In this document: positions 34,930 through 46,809 of the stretch, in pieces | Position numbering within the stretch: the stretch's first letter is position 1 | How the letters are laid out: every line of letters starts with the position of its first letter | From: Ochotona curzoniae | Lineage: Eukaryota; Chordata; Mammalia; Lagomorpha; Ochotonidae | Reading direction: 5' to 3' | Length of the DNA stretch: 64,000 bases | Assembly: GCF_017591425.1 (NCBI RefSeq) | Contig: NW_024467120.1 | Coordinates: 9,672,001 to 9,736,000, forward strand | Notes under the pieces: model-generated | What the model was told of the DNA's origin: nothing | The model's input: only the letters and a program-made list of their open reading frames with translations | Database searches by the model: none | Position numbers and translations under genes: made by a program

Positions 34930-37612
34930 ATACATTTGCTTACAAATGGGTAGATTTCACCAAGCAGAAAAACAATGAGGAAAAAGTTGAGCCCAATAAC
35001 ATCAATGAGCCACTGGATATGACTGATATTATCAGACTACTTCATCCAAGATCAGAAAATGCATTCATCTCAAAACTTTCTGAACCATTCAACAGGGTAC
35101 ATACATTCTCGGCCACAAAATGCATTTTCACAAATTTAAAAAAAAAACAGAAATATAAAATATGTGCTCTCAGGTCCCAGTCTCAGTGGAAATGAACTGA
35201 AAATCAATAAACAAAAGTAATATGCATTAGTCCATTTTATCAGGATAATGTTAATGTTATCTTAATATCAAAACCAGGTGAGATTATTACAGGGAAAAAC
35301 ACTATAAAACAACATCTCTCATGAACACACATAGAAAAATTCCCCCAAAATTCAGCAAGTCTTATCCAATAGTATCTAAAGCAATTTTGTCTTGTGATCC
35401 AGTATGTACACTGTTGGCTTGATATTCAAAATCATAAGATGATACAGTAGGTAAACACATTAAAGAGGGGAAGTTGAATGAGAATATCAATAGATGCAGA
35501 AAGATATTCCAAAAAGCCCAACATCACTTCCATCAGAATTGAACTCTTTAAACTTGCTAAATGTCATCTAAGAAACACAATAAGATGACTGTAACTGATG
35601 TGAACATACTCTGTATTTCTGTATAAAAAGCAAACAAGCTAGAAGATAGGATTTTGTGGGTTTTTCCCCCATAATAAAACACTAAACATTTGAAGAAAAA
35701 TGAATATTTACCTGATTGGATGTTATACAACATATACATGAACTAAGATATCACATATAATGGTGCAATGATTGTGTTTTGTTATTTTTTTTTAATTTGT
35801 AAAAAACTTAGAAAACAGCCTATAACATTCTAACTGGTGAGCAATGTTTTTCCCTCTAAGATCTGAAAGGTGAAGATTTCAATTTTCATTTGGTTTTATA
35901 ATGTCATACTGGAAAATTGTAGTTGTTATAGTAAGTAATAAAAATGAATGAAGATGGAAGGATTGAGAAGGAATAAGTAGAGTAGTCTTTGCTCACAAAT
36001 TACATAATTATCTTTATGGAAACTCAAACACAATTGATAAAAGAAAACCTAGAGCAATTATATTGTAAGGATGCATGATGCCCAATTTGCATGTAAAGAT
36101 AATGAAATATGTTCAAGAACAATATTTGACAAAGTATAAAACTGGTAAAATTAAAGAGCAAAAAGAAATGAGAGATATTACATGTTCATGGATAGGAATA
36201 GCCAATATTGTCTAGATGTCAGATCTCTTAATTTTGGTATATTGGTGGTATGTGATCACAGTAAAAGTCCTGGGGGAAAAAATGTGAATATTGACAAACT
36301 TTATGGCTTATGAAATAACAAAAGATCCATGGTACTGGAACTACTGGGCATCCCCAGCCCCACCCCCAAAAATGCAGATTTTATAGGCAAAAACTTACTC
36401 ATTGATAGATTAAAACACTAAATGTAAAGTGAAGAACTATAAAATCCTTAGAATATAACAGAGATAAAGTTCATGGGTACAGCTGTTGATAAAAGGTTTT
36501 AAACTCCTTTGCTTCCAAAGGACACTGTCAAGTGAATGAGCAGCTAAGTCACAGAATCAGAGAGCATATTTTCAAGCATATCTAATTATGGAATGTTATC
36601 CAGAATCTGTGAAAAACAAAATCTCAACAACAGCAAATTAAAGAACCTGATTATAAAATGATCTAAAGGTCTTGGTAGGAGTTTCAACAATGAAGATACC
36701 TAAAGGTCAAATAAGAGGCTCTATATCATATGTCATTAGAGAGATGCCAATTAAGCCCAAGTGTGATGCCACCACATATTCATTAGAACGTCCAACATTC
36801 CAATTGCTGACTACACCCAATACCGCCGGGCATGTGGCACACTGGGAACCTATCCATCACTAGTGGGGATATAAAACTTTACAACCATTATGAAATACAA
36901 CCTGGTAATTTCTAACAAAAGTAAACTAAATCTACTCATGTAATCCAGCAATCATGCTCCTCAAAATTTACTGAAAGGAGTTGAAAAGTTATGTGCACAC
37001 CAGCACTTGTCTACAAAATGTGAAAGCAACCAAAGTAGACAAATGTATAAACAACCTACAATGGTAAATCTATCATTCATCTGTAGGTTTACTTAATGAA
37101 CCCAACAAAAGCAAATGTCCTATCAAATCATGACAAAACATAAAAGGACGTTAACAGCATATTGCTAAGTGCAATAAGCCTTTCTTAAATGACTTTTCAC
37201 TTTATGATTCCAACTGTATAATGTTCTGGAAGAAGTAAAATTAAGCAGTTTTAAGACATCACTATTTTCTAGATGCTCTGAGTAAGGAAGGAGTCTAATA
37301 GATGAAGCAGACTAGATTTTTGTGAGTTACAAAACTGTTTGTATGATGCAACTGTGGATGCCTGTCATCATGTATTTGGTAAAACTCATAGACAGTCTAG
37401 CATAAACAGTGAACCCAAACATAAATAATGGATTTAAGTTAATAATTTATGAATAGTGGCTCATCTGCTGTAAGAAACATTCGTGTTAGGATGTTATAAC
37501 AGGAGACACATAAGGGGCTGGGGATATGGTGGTGTTTGTGAACTGTCGCCATGAACAATTTTCTTGTACAACATAATAGCATTAAAACAAGAAAGTCTAT
37601 TAAAAAGTTACT
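34930..37612 (+). mobile_element. Old L1, ORF2 linker/RT to 3' end
   Basis: About 2.7 kb colinear with an old L1M-type element in sense. ORF2 endonuclease-RT linker at 34990-35210 ('ggccacaaaatgcattttca', 'aatgaactgaaaatcaataa'). RT finger/palm area at 35260-35530 ('aggtgagattattacaggga', 'gagaatatcaatagatgcag', then 'aaagatattccaaaa'). C-terminal ORF2 at 36380-37060 ('cataatttatgg'-like degenerate blocks, 'agagagatgccaattaagcc', 'aatgtgaaagcaaccaaagt'). 3' UTR at 37200-37612 ('cctgtcatcatgtatttggt', 'aaaactcatagacagtctag', 'tagcataaacagtgaaccc') and the terminal 'agaaagtctattaaaa'. All frames are broken, and some internal deletion is likely. Confidence 0.72.
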
Positions 37613-37654
37613 ATAAAGTTTCACATTGCATAGCTTGCACTTCCTATATAAGTA

Positions 37655-37714
37655 AATAACAGTAATATATCGTAATATATAATAATATATAATAAATAAT
37701 CATAATAATAATTC
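37655..37714 (+). repeat. (TAATA)n AT-rich simple repeat
   Basis: Irregular 'taatatataataa' units with one CG interruption at 37670. Confidence 0.75.
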
Positions 37715-38670
37715 TATCACCATCTAGGGTATTGCGGTCCAAAATGCCTCCCTGATTATCTGTGTATTTAAGCAGGACCCTGAAGAATTAGATGTAGGAA
37801 GTAGCTGAAAGAAAACTGTAACTTTGAAAGTGACTTAAACACAAAATATTTTTACTCTCTTCTGTTGGAAAATAAAGATGCTGAAGATGAACTTCTCAGG
37901 AGAGGGTTGTTTTCCAGTTGTAGTGCTTAACCAACGTTTTCGGGCTTCTACTGAACTCCTCTGTAGGACGGGTGTGCAGATGCTTAGCAGCTGTTCTGTA
38001 TGTCAGGAAGCAGCTTTAGAACTGTCTCCTAGTGAAATAAGCACAATGTGTAGGCTGTAGCCGCTCCAGCTCCACATCAATTGTATGTAATAGGTACCAT
38101 CTTACATGTGCAGAGAGCAAGTAAGCAAGGAAAATGTTCCTTGCCTTTCTGAAAAATGATAGCTCTCCCACAAGACATATGGAAACAACTGCTTTCCTGC
38201 ATATGTAATGTCTCAGGACATAGGCTAAATCAGTTGGTTTGACAGATAACAGCAAGGAGAGAAATATATGAACGTTTCTCTTTGGGCCAAGGAGCAATAA
38301 TGTGTCTTACTAGAGTTACTGCCTCTATTAACACTGGATACAGGATATTAATTGTGTTAAGCTCGAGTTAGGAAAGGGAGGCAGAGCACAGCTCCACAAC
38401 AGCATGGCAACTGTCACTTCTCGGTTCAGTTTTCTCTAATTAAGTCTCCATGGGGTCTTCTGTTCATTTCAGTAATGTGCAACATCTTAGTATAAATGAT
38501 ATTTGAAAGCATAGAGAAAATCACACATTTTAACGGCTCACCATCTAAACTGGTGGTTGCAAATGTATTACATGCCTCCAACATCTGATTGCCAGTGCCC
38601 AGTGGCAATCAATGGACTCTTTCTCCACCTTAATGCAGACCACCTCGGTCATGAAGACATAAGCCTTAGA
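37715..38670. other. Unique intergenic DNA
   Basis: No gene or assignable repeat. Short frames at 37878-38060 (plus) and 38297-38016 (minus) are not recognisable. Confidence 0.4.
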
Positions 38671-38675
38671 AAAGA

Positions 38676-39045
38676 CTCCTCCTTCTCCCCTCTCTCTATC
38701 CATCCATCCTCTCCACTCCTCCACTCTCCCTCCCTTCTCTATCCAACCATCCTCTCCACTCCTCCTCCGCCACTCTGTCTCTATCCCTTCATCCAATCCA
38801 TACCTCCTTTGCCCCCCTCTCTATCCATCCATTCTCTCCACTCCTCCTCCTCCCTTCTTTCTATCCATCCATTCTCTCCACTCTTCCTACTCCCCTCTCC
38901 TGCCATCCTTCCATACTCTCCACTCCTCCTCCATTCTCCATCATCCATCCTTTCCACTCCTCCTCCCTTCTCCCTCCTTCCCTCCATCCATCCATCCTCT
39001 CCACTCCTCCTCCTCCCCTCTCTCTCTATCCATCCACATTCATAA
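38676..39045 (+). repeat. Pyrimidine-only minisatellite, about 40-base units
   Basis: At least seven diverged copies of a roughly 40-50-base unit sharing 'tctccactcctcctcc' and 'ctatccatccattc' cores. The plus strand is almost purely pyrimidine, with A only in the 'atccatcc' and 'ccact' words. A 162-codon plus frame (38557-39045), rich in Ser, Pro, Leu and His, and a Glu/Gly/Arg-rich minus frame are consequences of the repeat, not genes. Confidence 0.88.
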
Positions 39046-39059
39046 ATAGATATTTAAAA

Positions 39060-42000
39060 TTTAAAAAAAAAACACATAAGCCTTAGATGTAAATCAGAAC
39101 CAGATGCCAGCCATCTGGAACTACATACACAATTCAGGGAGGACTCAAAACCAAACTGATCCTTGTTGGCTGTTTTTGTAGTTTTCAATTTCTCTCGGTT
39201 GACAGAGAGTTGTTCAAGCTTCAGATTGTTCCTTTGGGAACCCATCCGATATTGAGAGAGAACAAACCTATACAGGCTGTGCTGGCTTCCCTTTAGGGCT
39301 CCAGCTCTTTACCTGGCTGTATGTTAGCATTGCCCTCTGCTTTCTTCTGACATGAATCTTCACTTTCTCAATCCAAGTGCTAAAGCTCCCTTTCCATCCT
39401 TTTCTTTTTTCTAGACTTTCTCTGTGTTAATTCCTAAAGACAAGAGACAAAACTTCATTGCAAATTGAAAAAAAAAACACACAAAAATTGATTACAGCAT
39501 TTCACAGTGTACATGAATTTTTTCCTTTGTTCTCCCTAACATTGGAGTCTTAAAGGTAGAAATTAGGTTTTTAATGAAAAAAAAAAATCTGTGAATTTGA
39601 GTACAGTAATTAGATTATGAAAAAGGGCTGCCAATTCCAGCATGAAGCAATGTTAAAAGACTGGTTTAGGAAGTGTGCTGTACAGTTGGGAACCTCCCTG
39701 GCTTGAGCCGGAGGTGAACTGCTAATCTAGAAAGAAATGTCGCACCCCCATCCTCCCAGAATTTACATTCCCCAGTTCCTTGCATACATCCCTGCTGTAC
39801 TATTAATAAAACAAGTGAGTCCTAGGAGGACAGCTATTTTACCAAGCTATTATTCCATAGGGTGGTGTCCTAGGTTAATAAAGCCTCATTAGCAATTGCC
39901 AGCAGAACCCCTCCAGCTTCCCAAGAATTCATTTTACAGTAATGGAGAAAACATCACAACCTCCCCCCGCCCCATGCAATTTCAAATGCCCTAAAGCAAA
40001 GTATTGGAGGTGGGAAACACACAAAGGTATATGCTATCTTTTTGCAATGTCAAAAAAACAGAATCATTCTGGGGGTCACTGTTAGTTACTGAACAAGCTA
40101 TGTGGGATTCAAAGTGTTGCCATTTCAAAACTGACTTTTGTTTTCTTCTTTGTCTTGTAGCGCACAGCACTCTAACCAAAAAACAGTCTGGAAGAGCCTG
40201 CTGCTTGCACCGAGCGTTGGCCTAGCTTTGCACCTAGGTGGCAAGGCATTTTTCTTGACACTTTTTAGTATAAGCATGAAATGGTTGCTGTGCCACATTT
40301 TATTGTTGCTACTAATTTACTGCCAATGCCACATGGTTAGGGTAAGATGCATGTTTGCTTAGCACATGCCTTAAACATTTTCATTGAGAAAGGCTGAGGA
40401 TTACTAACACATGTTGTCTCAATAATTAAGAGGTAACTAGGTCATTAAGAGCTCGTTAATCTTCAGAAATTTTCATCCCACAGGATCATGTGAGAAGTTA
40501 TACAATGGAAAATATGCTTTGCTTTTTCATCAGAAATGAAATAGAAGCCAGATTGTATTTCAGCAGACAGGCTACTTGAAACAGTATGTATTTCCATTCT
40601 GTTATTAAAAAGATGACCTATCTTAAAACAAAATCCAGACACAAACATTTCTGCTAACTATGCATTGGAATTGGCCAAAAAGGTTCTTTCCCCACATCAG
40701 TTTCACTTGTGCTTCATTAATAGGAACATTCTGAATGCCTTGTCCTCCCCTTGCTGTTCTCTGCAAGCTCCTCACACTTAGTCTCTTGTTTCCTATTCTG
40801 CCCTTTTCTTGCCCTAGTCTTTTCCTCCTGGCAAATCCCATCTTCTCCTCTGGAAGGCCAGCCCATATTTTGAAAAAAAGTAGATGTGGCTTTCAAAGCT
40901 TTTGTTTCAAAATAAACATTTTTAATCCCAATTTCTACTATCTTAAGGCAGTAGCCTTGCTTTGCTCTATAAAATAAAACCCAATTTGCCGAGGTAGTGA
41001 GCAATTGTAACTCAATGTTTTCTTTGCATCAGAGAAAAAGACTTCGATTCTGTAAAAATACAGTGCTGAGTGGTCTACTCAGAACTGAGCTGTAACTGCC
41101 ACATCTTGCTGAAGGCTTTCAAGACATTTCAGCCACGTAACACCATAGAAGGAAAAACTCACAGTATTTCCCAGTAGAATATTTCTAATGAAATAATGGT
41201 CTTAGAAGATGTGTTCAAGAGATGCAGATATTCTTGTTAGCCCAAGAGCAAACACAGCAGGGGTTATTGGCAGGATGCCAGCTTCCACTCCTGGCTTGAG
41301 AGATATCTGACCAAGTGAAGTGCAGTATGCCCTTTACCCAGTCTGTTACACCCAGATTTCTTAGCCCATCCTTTTAAAGAGGAGGTTAAACTCAAAGTTG
41401 ATCAGACCCCCTAGCCTACTTCCAGCAAACACCACTAGGTTCTACTGGTTCTACTTCCCACCACTGTAATCAAGCCCAAGTCAGCTATACCCAGCAGCTA
41501 TACCACTGCTTCCTCGTTTGTCATCTCGTTGGCCCAACATCAAAGAGTGAAACCACAGATCAAATCTTCCTGGTGTGTTATTCTAATAGAATAACAAAAC
41601 CAGAACAAACTAGAAAAACCTTGTTCTTTTATCCTTCACAATTCAAATTTGGTTTTTGAAATAGAGAACATTCCTCCAATAAATAGGCATTATTATATAA
41701 AGATTAGTAGGAAATCATTGGCTAGCATAGTTTTAGTTAGCATAATAAATTTTGGTTTGCAGGAAACAACTAATTTTCACAGAAGTTTTCACACGAAGAG
41801 TCTTAGGTTCCTGTGTCTCCCGCATGCAACTCTGAAGTTTAATGGGAAGCCAGTTAAAACACACACAGTGACAGTCAAATACAAGATTGTTATCTCATCA
41901 TTGTGTGGATAAACTATGAATGTTGGAAGACACCCTTCTACAACAGGCAGACTTTGATATTCCAGCTGGTTCCTTAGAGTGAAAAATGTTGATGCCAACA

Positions 42001-42735
42001 CTAAGAAGGGTATATGTAAGAAAACCGAGGTATATTTCAGGATGGCTAGCAAAAACTTCAGTGTGATGAAAGGGACTGTAAACCACATAAATTTATCCTT
42101 ATTGATACACCATAAACGCATTTCCAAATGAACGTCCGATAAGCTAGATTAACCCAAAATGCAAACAAATACTCCAGCACTAATGCACCTGAAAGAAAAT
42201 GTGCAGGAGATTCAGAAAGGTAATACAGTACTTTTACAAATTTTGCATTAACATGTGACTGACTATGTTAGTGAAATGTCAGGGTCATTCCCAACACCAT
42301 GGAAATCTCTGATGCAAAGACAGGACCAGAAGTTTTACGTTTTTAGTCTTACAATAGATTTGCTTCAGATTTTAAGATATTTTTGGAAGTTCTACAGTGA
42401 AATAATCTCAAAACTTTCAATACATTTGTGTCAGTTATTTACGTTTCAAACATGTTAAAGCAGTTTTGTTAACAAATACCCATCCCTTTATCATCTCCAA
42501 AATTGAAACTAGTAGAGGACATGAAGCCAGGTCATTATTTTCCAGCAATTCAAATCCTTTCTGAAGGAATTTAGTGAACCTTGCTTCAAACAAATAGCAA
42601 ACAGAGCATACAAAGATAGGAGATTTCTCTTTCTTTTCAGGTAAAGAAGAAAGTAAGACATCAGATTGCAGAGAACTCTAGAGACAACATTTCAAGACAG
42701 GCTCTTCGAATTCAGCGTTGTATCATAGCTCGTTA
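39060..42735. other. Long unique stretch
   Basis: 3.7 kb with no assignable SINE or L1. A-tracts at 39061-39070, 39468-39475 and 39580-39589. Frames at 40004-40362 (plus), 40463-41004 (minus) and 41789-42127 (minus, 112 codons) have no recognisable domain. A splice-acceptor-like 'cttctttgtcttgtagcg' is at 40144-40161, but no exon could be supported. Nothing further is seen. Confidence 0.4.
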
Positions 42736-42739
42736 ATCC

Positions 42740-43052
42740 ATCGCTTAAGTTGGCATCTCCTATGAGTACCAGGTTGGCCCATTTCTGGTCCTGTTCCCTG
42801 CTAAGGCACCTGGGAATGCAGTATAAAAAAAAAAAAAGGACCAAGTATGTTGGTCCCTGTCATCCACATTGGAGACCTAGGTGGAATTCTGAGCTACTGG
42901 CCTTGGCCTGCCCAAACCCCAGTCACTTGCCATTTGCAGAGTCAAACAGTGGATGAAGGAGTGCCCTTCTCTCTCTATCACCTTCTTTCTATCTCTCTTC
43001 TCTTTGTGTGACTCTGCCTTTCAAAGGAATCAGTAAGTAAATCTTTTAAAAA
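42740..43052 (+). mobile_element. CSINE, old, with internal A-tract
   Basis: 'agtaccaggttggcccattt', 'tccctgctaaggcacctggg', an A13 tract at 42825-42837 within the body, 'atccacattggagacctagg', 'gccttggcctgcccaaaccc', CT-rich tail and 'actctgcctttcaaaggaat'. Confidence 0.82.
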
Positions 43053-43054
43053 TG

Positions 43055-44120
43055 CCCTCGTTAGCTCGGAAGTGTTAAGGCAGGGAAATGATGGAATTCT
43101 GTTCATCAAAACGACCACTCTAGCGTCTGCATGAGCAACACTGACACCTTCAATCTCTCTCTCTGTTTACCATGTCTGTGTTCACCCAAACACCTTGATG
43201 CATGTTACAATCCTTCTGGAGAATTTCATGCAGCTGCTAAGTCCATTTAGCATATGAAGTCTCCTTCCTTCTGGTTTAGATGATCTCGATAGCCAAGTCC
43301 ATTTAAATACTACAGAAAATTCCCTAAGCAGTGGTAGAACCAGGGGATGAAGAAGAGTACCAAACAGTATACTACGAAATGGTTTATGCTCCCATAAAAC
43401 ATCTTGGAAAACTCAAATCTGTTTGCAAGGAGAAAGGAGTAATTGCTTATTCAAACTTCCTGATCAATGTGTCATACACAGATTTTTGTGGCTAGGGCTG
43501 TGGCCCAAGTAGTTACCATATATAAAATTTCTATTTTGGAAAACTTGAAAAAATCCACAGAACAATGCAACAATCATTTCAAAAAAGTGTCTCATGTCCT
43601 CATAATAATAGTAGCTATAAATCTCATTATTAAGATAGAAGCTGAGTTCAAGAAAATACAACATCATGGAGCTCACAGTCTGAGAAAACCAACTGAACAA
43701 GTTCCAAGTATTTGTGCAAATTAAGTGAGCATTCCAAATTGTTGAGAATTCATAGCATGTCAAGTTTTGTAATAATTGTGTAACATGGAAAAAATGCTCT
43801 GCAAATTATAAAAATAAAATAGATTCTAAAAATATAAAACACATAGATTGCTTATAGGGCAAAATATTTAATGGTAAATTTTCAGTCATGAAATGCAAAA
43901 ATAAAGATCATATTTAACATGCATCAACAAAACTCAAAACTTATCCAAAGATAGAATACTTAGTTCCAGCTAACAAAAACCCAAAATCAGCTTAGGACTG
44001 AAGGCCAAAATGACAAACTGCCACTGCCCTAAAGCCAGAATGGACACTGGATTGAACAGCATGTATTAAAAAAAAAAAATGATGTTTTATACCCTCGGCA
44101 CAGTAAGTTAATCCTATCAG
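43055..44120. other. Unique AT-rich DNA
   Basis: Opposite-strand frames overlap at 43464-43763 (99 and 85 codons) but have no recognisable domain. A-tract at 44068-44077. Confidence 0.4.
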
Positions 44121-44129
44121 GGATAAGTA

Positions 44130-44800
44130 TTGATTTACATTTCACATCTAACTTTTTTAGCTTCTGTCAAATTTAATGAATGTGGATGCAGGTATCGATT
44201 GCTCTAGCAAAAGGAAATTAACAGGACATTGTCCAATTTTGACCTTTACTTAATGAGCCATGTATACATCAAAAGCCTTTTAGAACATGTTGTTGATCAG
44301 CCACAGAGCTTCCAAAGTAGTCTTATGTAGCAAATAAATAAATAAAAGGAGACTTTTAATGAGCCCCAAACTCATAATTACTATAGAGACAGGGCTCAAT
44401 AGAAATAAAAAGGGGGCAGTTCCCTTGTTGCAGTCTAGGCAAGGAAAAGTCCTCGGTGGCTTACAAAATGTGGAAAATGGGATAGGTCTACTTATAATTC
44501 GAATACCATCTTTTACAAGGCCCTGAAGCGAGTTTATTTAATAGCAATCCTGAACAAAACCTCCAGTCATGTACCTATATGTTTAAAAATAAATCCCAGC
44601 ACATGTTTGTTTAAATCACTGCCACTGGAGAAAGCTTGGCTTTAGTTTTGATGTCTTTGGGGGAAAAAATAAGTTCTAGATTATGAGAACAAAATGACAT
44701 GCATTTCTGTTTATTCATTAGGATAAGGGTTTGTGGAAGTAGCCAAAAAAACGTCTGTTTTCTAAATAAACGTTTGTGGAATCCTTAAAGGTGAAGAGAG
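44130..44800. promoter_or_regulatory. Repeat-free block, candidate conserved noncoding element
   Basis: Repeat-free AT-rich stretch with several homeodomain-like words: 'ccttttaatgagccc'-like 'gacttttaatgagcccc' (44350-44366) and 'ctcataattactatag' (44370-44385). There is also a possible nuclear-receptor half-site 'tgacctttac' (44240). No frame of note. The assignment is inference from texture only. Confidence 0.2.
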
Positions 44801-45114
44801 TTGAAACAACTGCTTCATTTAATGTCAAACTTTCTAATGCACATTTTTAGGCAACGATTATATTTTGTAATTCTGGATGTCATCTTGTATAAGCTATCCA
44901 AAGTAGTAGATATTATTAGCTCTTCAATATGGTTGTTATATGAAAGTGTGTAATATAATGACATTTATTGTAATACGATTTTTGATAGTCTGAAATCTAA
45001 GTTACTGGCACAGGACTAGAAGGAGATCTGTAATTTATATTGAATGAATACATTTGGAAGCTCTTTGCAATTATCTGCTTGACTTCTTGCCTTGCTTAGA
45101 TTACAAATTTCTCA

Positions 45115-45215
45115 AACTCAACAGGCCAGGGGCAAACGAAGTTCAGAGGCATTATGGAGCTGGCCAAAGAACAGAGACACAACCAGTGCGAGAAGAGAGT
45201 CTAGCCCCAGTGTAC
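45115..45215 (+). repeat. Possible MIR fragment
   Basis: 'gaagttcagaggcattatgg' followed by 'agctggccaaagaacagaga' and 'gagagtctagccccagtg' follows the last third of MIR, strongly diverged. Confidence 0.35.
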
Positions 45216-45254
45216 GGTTGTAATTCAGGAAATACATGAAATGACCTTTTTTCT

Positions 45255-45272
45255 ATAAGATAAAATATATTT
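45255..45272. repeat. Left target-site duplication-like sequence
   Basis: 'ataagataaaatatattt' left of the GC-rich element, resembling 'ataaagataaaaatattt' at 46792-46809. Both are AT-rich, so chance similarity is possible. Confidence 0.5.
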
Positions 45273-46791
45273 CTTTTTTTTTATAACCTTACTTAGTTTA
45301 TTAGAGTACAAAGTATCAAGGGCTACAGGAAAGTGGGTATTACCATTGTTTCCACACTAATATCATCAGTTTTTTTCCCCTGTATTTGGAGTCAGGGGAG
45401 AAATAAAGGGAGAAGCCCCACCCAGCCTCCCATCCATCCCAGGTCCCCAGTGTGGCACATGTTCCCAGGGTTCTGCTGAAGCAGTTTTGAATCTTCAACA
45501 GTTCTGAATCGCTGCCAATCTCGCCATTCCAAGCACGATGATATCTCTTCAGAATCCACTGGCTGACATAGTCTCTTCATGGTTGGGGTTCTGAGATCAG
45601 CAGTTCAGTTGGAGGGATCTCCAAACTTCGTCTGAGGTGATCCCAGACCTGATTCTTGTGTGTGCTTGCCAGTTCAGGGTCTGGCACAGTCCATCACCCC
45701 AATCAGTTTATGCACATTCTACTCTTTGCAATTGCTGGGTCGGTTCTGTTCCAGCCCTGTCTTCCACGTGAACTGATGGGTGTTGGAGTCCAGCCCGATC
45801 CTGCCCACTTCATACTTGGCCCTCATGCAAATCAGTGGGAGCTGTGGCCTAGTTGGGGCAACTCCCCATATCCCCCACCAGGCCTGCCCCTACCCTGATT
45901 CCCATGCATGCTAGTATGTACCGCAGGCTTGTTCAGTCTGTCCCACATCCCTTTTAGCTCTCGAACATGTCAATGGGCATTAAAGCCTAGTTCAACCCAA
46001 CCAACCCTACTATCCAGTCCACATACATACTGGCAGATGCCTTTCTGTCCAGCCACCCCTGCCCGTGTCCTGGTTTTCATGCTCTCCAGTGGGAATGGTA
46101 ATCCAAGAGGGAGGTGCCCACTATTTCCCTACGAGGCCACTCTCACTTTCAGATTATGCACTTTCCAGGTGTTTCTGGAGTTTAATCTGACAGATTTAGC
46201 CCCCAGTGCCAGCTTCTGCCAGTTGATGCTGCCGCATGGCCCAACCAACCCTCACTCACTCTAATTTTTGCTTGCACTAGTCGGAACAGTTAGCCCAGCC
46301 CAGCTTTTCCCTGATCTAGCTCACGTGAGGCCCACAGGTATTGTAGTCCTGCCTGGTTTGATCTGCCCCCATCCACACTCAAGCTATCCAGTGGGAGTAG
46401 TTGTCCAGCAGGGGAGCCCACATTCCCCCCGCCGGCTTTTCCCCCTCCTCTGTCCCTGGTTCTCAAGTGTGCTGTTTGTGCGATGGGGCCACATCTGATC
46501 TGTCTCACCTCACCTTGGCATTCCATAATGTGCACTGGTTTGTGTCGTGACCAAACATGGACTGACCCACACTCTGTTCTGGTGCTCAGATTCACCAGAA
46601 TCTGAGCACCAGATGCGAACTGATTCATCCTGGTCTGCCCCCAACCAATGCCAAATGTATGCCAGTAGGTATCATTCTCTGGCCTGGTCTGAGTTGCTCG
46701 CTATCGTGGTTCTTAAAGGTCGTTCTTTGTTTGAAAGAAGCATTGAAATGAGTTCCTGGACTAAGAAACAACTCTGATTTCCTTACTATTC
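45273..46791 (-). mobile_element. GC-rich retroelement with diverged tandem monomers
   Basis: A 1.5-kb block much richer in GC than its flanks. Read on the minus strand it ends with 'actctaataaactaagt' (poly(A) signal AATAAA at 45297-45302) and an A-tract (45274-45282), and is bordered by an AT-rich duplication-like pair. Its middle holds at least three diverged copies of a unit centred on 'ctcccactgga' (plus positions about 45828, 46081 and 46384) and of 'cccaaccaac' (45996, 46240, 46639). A short minus frame at 45580-45392 (62 codons) has no recognisable domain. This suggests a non-LTR retroelement, either an L1 untranslated region with promoter-like monomers or a composite non-autonomous element. 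Family not assigned. Confidence 0.6.
46578..46613. repeat. Perfect 16-bp hairpin inside the GC-rich element
   Basis: Arm 'tctggtgctcagattc' (46578-46593), loop 'acca', arm 'gaatctgagcaccaga' (46598-46613). All 16 base pairs match. It does not resemble a tRNA or a known microRNA that I recognise. Confidence 0.9.
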
Positions 46792-46809
46792 ATAAAGATA
46801 AAAATATTT
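46792..46809. repeat. Right target-site duplication-like sequence
   Basis: 'ataaagataaaaatattt', partner of 45255-45272. Confidence 0.5.

Noticed and set aside
38557..39045. 162-codon plus-strand open frame
   Set aside because: It is produced by the pyrimidine minisatellite; the encoded Ser/Pro/Leu/His repeats simply reflect the unit.
40144..40362. Possible exon after the splice-acceptor-like 'cttctttgtcttgtagcg'
   Set aside because: A frame is open across 40138-40362, but no donor, conserved domain or partner exon is visible; acceptor-like words are common.
41789..42127. 112-codon minus-strand open frame
   Set aside because: No domain or signal and no supporting exon structure.
45908..46264. 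118-codon plus-strand open frame and neighbours in 45656-46628
   Set aside because: They lie antisense or out of frame in the GC-rich retroelement and have no domain; stop codons are rarer there because of composition.
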